NCBI GenBank assembly: GCA_006538405.1
Contig: BJKQ01000009.1
Span: forward strand, 630,001 to 694,000
Direction: 5' to 3'
Source of the DNA: Hansfordia pulvinata
Taxonomy: Eukaryota; Ascomycota; Sordariomycetes; Xylariales
Length of the DNA stretch: 64,000 bases
The stretch's first letter is position 1; each line of letters opens with the position of its first letter. This document shows, one piece after another, positions 59,198 to 64,000 of the stretch. The notes beneath the pieces were generated by a model. It had not been told where the DNA came from, made no database searches, and worked only from the letters and a program-made list of their open reading frames with translations. A program made the position numbers and the translations under genes.

Positions 59198-60819
59198 GCT
59201 GGGACCGTCGCTGCGTTGTGAGTTGTTGGGCAAAGCTTTCTGTGGGCGTCGGGTCGTGCGTGGGTCGTTGGATCCCCTTTCTCTTTCTTTGTTCCGCACA
59301 TGTACATCTGATGTATTGCAGGTACTCCACGGATGCATTGCAGGTACTCGTTTACTATATGTAGCTGGAGGTATTAAAGGTACTGGAACTCACCAGCGCC
59401 TTTGGCAGTGCCTGCCTTTGGCTTGCTGAAACGGAGACTTGGAGGTTCCAAGTTGAGCAGGCGCGATGGATGTACATCCGGCTGTCTGGCAACCATGCCA
59501 GTGTTTCTACACTCCATCCGACAGACTTCAAAGTTGCTACCATAAAGCCATAAATACAACCCTTTCTTGCTTCTACGATACCGCGTATTGCAGTCGGCTC
59601 ACGTGAGACTCCATGCGGCCTGCTCTACACAACATTGCCTACCCGCATGATCGCGAAATCGCGGGTCGTTACTTGTTCGCTGACCCCGTCTTGCCCCGCA
59701 TAGCCACATCAACGCGCCATCCACAGTCCCGCGGAATGCTTCGCGCGATACATGCTGTATGGACGACGACGATATGAAGCCTGTTGTCTCTTCATGCCTT
59801 GAATAAATACCTGCAGTCTCTCTCGCCGGTAATGGGTTACTCTTCTCCAGTCGCGTCGAGGCTGCAACGGGCAATCTGAGCCGCAGCCGAGGTCTGAAGG
59901 CGTCCCGCTCCCAAGAGCCCCACGCTCCCGGGTTTCTCGCCGGATTCCGACCTCTTCACGCCAGGTCAGCCGGTACAGCCGCCAAGCCGGGTCCATCCCG
60001 CGATATACTCACATACCCCCGGCAAATACGTCGGCCCAGTCGCGGGACCTTGGCATCCGACGGCAGTTGTTTGTCGCTGCGGAGAAGAAGAAGAGCTCAC
60101 CATCCTCCCCTTGCCCTGTCGCGTGGGTGGCGTTGGAGCTCTCGTCGCCACCCCGGCTCGAATTGCGACTCGCGGGGGATGGACGTACCTACTGGGTCGA
60201 TATGGAAACACAACGCGGGGAAATGTGCCCATCGATCCATCCACCTTTCGGATCCCGGGACAGAACAGGCGAGCATGCCACCCTCCGCAATTCCCCCCAG
60301 GTCTCCCCAAATCTGCCACCCTTGTCCCCCTGGTTGAGGGCAAGACTGGGATGGCTATACTATGGGGCGTCGCCAGCTCTCGCGCCACGCGCGACGCTGG
60401 CAGGCCCGAGTCGAGGGGAGCGTACAGTCCACTTTTGAGCGGTGTTCTCGCCAACAATCGCCCCGAAGACGTCCATGCCTCCCTCCCCTCATGAAGTCGG
60501 GCCGTTTGCAAGGAAATGGTGGGCAGCCGCAAGCTTGGCTCGGAGGCAGAGGCTTTCGTCTCAACTGCCGCGCCGGAATCCGAATGAGTGTCGGCGTCAT
60601 TTGAGTGAGTTGGATGAGTGGGACTGGGAGATCGTAGCCAGGCCTTGCTGTAAGCAATTCACTACAGAAATCACAGAGAGGCATCATACCCCTCACAAGA
60701 GGTTGAACATGGTGAAGTGAACGCCAGTGTAGGTATATAAAGCCACTCCGGGGCTCTTCCAAGCGGCTCCGGCGCAAGTTCTTCCTGTTCACGTGCGACC
60801 CAAAGACTCTACGACCGTC
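59198..60819. other. Intergenic, diterpene synthase 3' flank to GH3 promoter
   Basis: 1.6 kb. Short direct repeats of a GCAGGTACT-type unit occur near 59320-59345. A TATA box precedes the GH3 gene. No gene supported. Confidence 0.5.
60734..60741 (+). promoter_or_regulatory. TATA box of the GH3 gene
   Basis: TATATAAA 86 bases upstream of the ATG at 60820, in GGTATATAAAGCC context. Confidence 0.6.
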
Positions 60820-63800
60820 ATGTCTTCGAATCTTGTCAGGCTCATCGTGGCCGGGCTCGGTGCCCTTTGTGGACCGGCCCTGGCTCAAGTCATCACTGAC
60901 GACACGCACTTCTACGGGCAATCGCCTCACGTCCCAGCCAGTAAGCCTCCAGCCTCCCCTGTGTGTTCCCTGCCAGTCCTTCTAGGCTCGCTCCTGACAA
61001 GCAAGATAAGAGGCCGCTGAGGGCACGGGGAACTGGGCAGGTTCCTACGAGAAGGCCAGAGACTTGGTGTCCCAGCTCACGCTCGAGGAGAAGGTAGGCA
61101 GACAGGCAGACCAAACCCCTCATGGTGCGCCATATGGAGATAGCCAGCCAGGCTGACTGGCTTTTCCACGCAGGTCAACCTGACCGGCGGCATCGTCCCC
61201 TCGAGCTCGTGCTCCGGCATCGTCCCGGCGATCCCCGGATCAACTTCCCCGGGATGTGCCTGAGCGACGCGGGCAACGGGGTCCGGACGACCAACTTTGT
61301 CTCGGCATGGCCCGCCGGCATCTCGAGGGGAGCCAGGTGAGTTTCTTCTTTTGTGCCAAACCCGCTACAGAAGTTTTTTTTTTTTTTCCCCTCCACGAGC
61401 GTACCTAACCTGTCCTCTTTCTCACGCCGCGCGCTCGTATTACAGCTGGAACAAGAAACTCAATGCCGACATTGGGCGGGCTATGGGGGCCGAGTTCAAG
61501 AAGAAGGGCGTCAACGTCCTGCTCGGCCCCGTCGTGGGCCCGCTGGGCCGCATAGCGACCGGCGGCCGCAACTGGGAAGGTGAGCCAGAGTTCGGCTTGG
61601 TGGTCCAGGGCGAAAAACTTGCGGCGTCCGCTAGACTGCTGACCGCGACGCCCCCGCTTGCCCAGGTTTCTCGAACGACCCCTATCTCTGCGGCTCGCTG
61701 GCCTCCGAGGCCGTCAAGGGAATCCAGTCCAGCAACGTCCTAGCCAGCGTCAAGGTATGTGCCCCCCCCCCCCCCCCACCCCCCCCCCCCCCGCGGATCA
61801 CGAGAGCCTGTTTGGAAAAGAGGGGGTAAAGGAGATAGAAAGAGACTAACTCGGCGCCCAGCATTTCATTGCCAACGAGCAAGAGACGAACCGGAACCCG
61901 GAAGGGGAGGTGGAGGCCGTCTCGTCCAACATTGACGACAAGACCATGCACGAGCTGTACTTGTGGTAGGCATTCGAGGGAAGAATCGAAGTATATTGGC
62001 AGAAACACACACCCGACTGACACCAATTTGATGTCCACAGGCCGTTCCAAGACACCGTCAAGGCCGGAGCCGGAAACATCATGTGCTCCTACCAGAGGCT
62101 CAACAACTCGTATGGATGCGCCAACAGCAAGACTCTCAATGGGCTGCTCAAGGACGAGCTCGGGTTCCAGGTGGGTCGTCTCTCGTCTTCTGCCCTTCTC
62201 CTATCCACAACTCTGTGATCGTGATCCTGATCGTGATCATGGTGACGCTGACGACGCCGGTCCGGCTTCAGGGATTCGTGGTCACCGACTGGGGCGCGCA
62301 GCACGCTGGCGTGGCGACGGCGCTGGCCGGGCTGGACATGGTCATGCCGTACGGCTCGCAGTACTGGGGCGACAATCTGACGCAGTCCGTCGTCAACGGG
62401 TCCGTCCCCGAGAGCCGGGTGGACGACATGGCGACGAGGTTCGTTCTCCCGTCCCCTCTCCTTACTCCTTTCTTCATCTCTGCTCCGGCGGCGAGACTGG
62501 GAATTCTCACGAGCATATTGATCTCTTCCTCTAACACGACAGCCAGAATCCTCGCCGCCTGGTACCAGGTCGGGCAGGACCAGGAGGGCTTCCCCGAGGT
62601 CGGCGTGGGCATGCCCCTGGACCTGGGCTCGCCGCACGCGCGGGTCATCGCCACGGACCCGGCGGTCAGCAAGCCGCTGCTGCTGCAGGGCGCGATCGAG
62701 GGCCACGTGCTGGTCAAGAACACGGGCGGCGCGCTGCCCCTCCGGTCCCCCAAGCTCATCACCCTGGTCGGCTACTCGGCCAAGGCGTTCGACGGGTACA
62801 CGCCCGGTGCGGACGGGTGGAACTTCGGGACGCAGTCGTTCACGCCGCCCAGCGTGGTCACGGACATCTTCGGGGCCAACTGGACCGAGGAGCAGAAGGC
62901 GGCGCTGCCGGCGATCGCGGCGGGCGGGACGCTGATCTCGGGGGGCGGGTCGGGGGCCACGCAGCCTGCGTACCTGAGCTCGCCGTTCGAGGCGCTGAGC
63001 GCGCGGGCGCGCGACGAGGGCTCGGCGCTGTGGTGGAACTTCCGCGACGCCCGCGTCGCCGTCGACGCCTCGTCCGACGCCTGCGTCGTGGTCGGCAACT
63101 CCTTCGCCACCGAGTCGCTCGACCGCCCGGCCCTGCGCGACGACTACACGGACGGCCTGGTGCTGGACGTGGCGGCGCAGTGCCGCAACACCGTCGTCGT
63201 CCTGCACAACGCGGGCCCGCGCCTCGTCGACCGCTTCGCCGACCACCCCAACGTCACCGCCATCCTCTTCGCCCACCTGCCCGGCCAGGACTCGGGCCGC
63301 GCCCTCGCCGCCATCCTCTACGGCGACGTCAGCCCCTCCGGCAAGCTGCCCTACTCCGTGCCCCGCAACGAGTCCGACTACGGCACGCTCCTCAACGCCT
63401 CCCGGCCCGGCGACGTCGGCGGCGGCGGCGCGGCCTACGCGCGCTTCCCGCAGTCCGATTTCGCCGAGGGCGCCGACGTCGACTACCGCGCCTTCGACCG
63501 CGCGGGCGTGGTGCCCCGCTACGAGTTCGGCTTCGGGCTAAGCTACGCCTCGTTCGCGTACTCGGGCGCCTCCGCGGCCGTGGTCCCGGGGGCCGACACG
63601 TCCGAGTTCCCCTCGGGGCCGGTCCGGGAGGGCGGGCAGGAGGACCTGTGGGACGTGGTGGCGCGGGCGTCGTTCACGGTCAGCAACGACGCCGCCGCCG
63701 CTGAGGGCGTCGAGGGCGCCGAGGTCTCGCAGCTCTACGTCGGCATCCCCAGTGCCGGCGGCGACGACGACGGCCCGCCGCCGCCGGTCAAGCAGCTCCG

Positions 63801-63984
63801 GGGGTACGCCAAGACGCTGCTGAAGCCCGGCCAGTCCGAGACCGTCACGCTGGACCTGACGCGCCGGGACCTGAGCGTCTGGGACGTCGTCGCCCAGCGC
63901 TGGCGCCTCCGGCCCGGCGACTACCAGGTCCGCATCGGGTCGAGCAGCCGGGACTTGCCTCTGGAGGTGACCCTGACCATCTGA
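60820..63984 (+). CDS. Secreted glycoside hydrolase family 3 beta-glucosidase, one frame break
   Basis: Hydrolyses terminal beta-glucosides outside the cell. Exons: 60820-60940, 61011-61093, 61174-61336, 61446-61579, 61666-61754, 61862-61965, 62041-62170, 62272-62438 and 62547-63984, about 809 aa. The signal peptide [22 protein letters not shown] is followed by QVITDD. GH3 motifs: [59 protein letters not shown] and [11 protein letters not shown], whose Asp is the nucleophile. The second GH3 domain follows and then an FnIII-like C-terminal domain ([29 protein letters not shown]). The frame changes at the CCCC run 61233-61236; one added C restores it. Intron 2 has a weak AAG acceptor and intron 8 a GTTCGT donor. 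The stop is only 16 bases from the end of the window. A link to the diterpene genes is positional only. Confidence 0.93.
61757..61792 (+). repeat. Long C tract in GH3 intron 5
   Basis: Two C runs separated by a single A, beginning three bases after the GTATGT donor. Confidence 0.9.
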
Positions 63985-64000
63985 CTGGGAACGAGGATGC

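Overview
This window is nuclear DNA of a filamentous ascomycete, most probably a sordariomycete-type fungus. It is GC-rich and its introns are short (about 50-260 nt), with GTNNGT-type donors and YAG-type acceptors. The gene content is fungal: a HET-domain gene, RSC9, MED13, a fungal rhodopsin-like membrane protein and a bifunctional fungal diterpene synthase. I see no rRNA, transposon, CRISPR array or virus. I can support 17 protein genes and one intron-containing tRNA-Pro. The species cannot be named from the sequence.

Layout. 0.5-41 kb is mostly conserved housekeeping: MTA phosphorylase (-), HET protein (-), ataxin-10/Ctr86-like (+), a basic disordered protein (-), Rsc9 (+), Mediator Med13 (-), Enp2/NOL10 (+), a small single-pass membrane protein (+), a coiled-coil protein (+), mitochondrial bL33 (-), tRNA-Pro (+), GMPPA-like nucleotidyltransferase (+) and an archaemetzincin (+). 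From 41 kb the character changes. Gene density drops, microsatellites and homopolymers become common and often sit inside introns, and the genes look accessory: rhodopsin-like membrane protein (-), FAD-linked oxidase (-), cytochrome P450 (-), bifunctional CPS/KS-type diterpene synthase (+) and secreted GH3 beta-glucosidase (+).

Most interesting biology. The P450 (51.7-53.9 kb) and the diterpene cyclase (55.6-59.2 kb) are divergently transcribed from a shared 1.6-kb region. The P450 resembles fungal ent-kaurene oxidases (P450-4/CYP503) and the cyclase carries both a class II DVDD motif and class I metal-binding motifs. With the FAD oxidase 2.5 kb away they form a compact candidate diterpenoid pathway, probably kaurane/labdane-type. 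No GGPP synthase is visible in the window.

Data quality. Ten of the 17 genes have a broken reading frame. The breaks lie mostly at short C or G runs, and in every case adding one or two bases restores a frame that closes exactly and matches the family. This looks like consensus deletions in the assembly rather than ten pseudogenes. Exon coordinates below are for the sequence as given, and protein lengths for broken genes assume the missing base(s).
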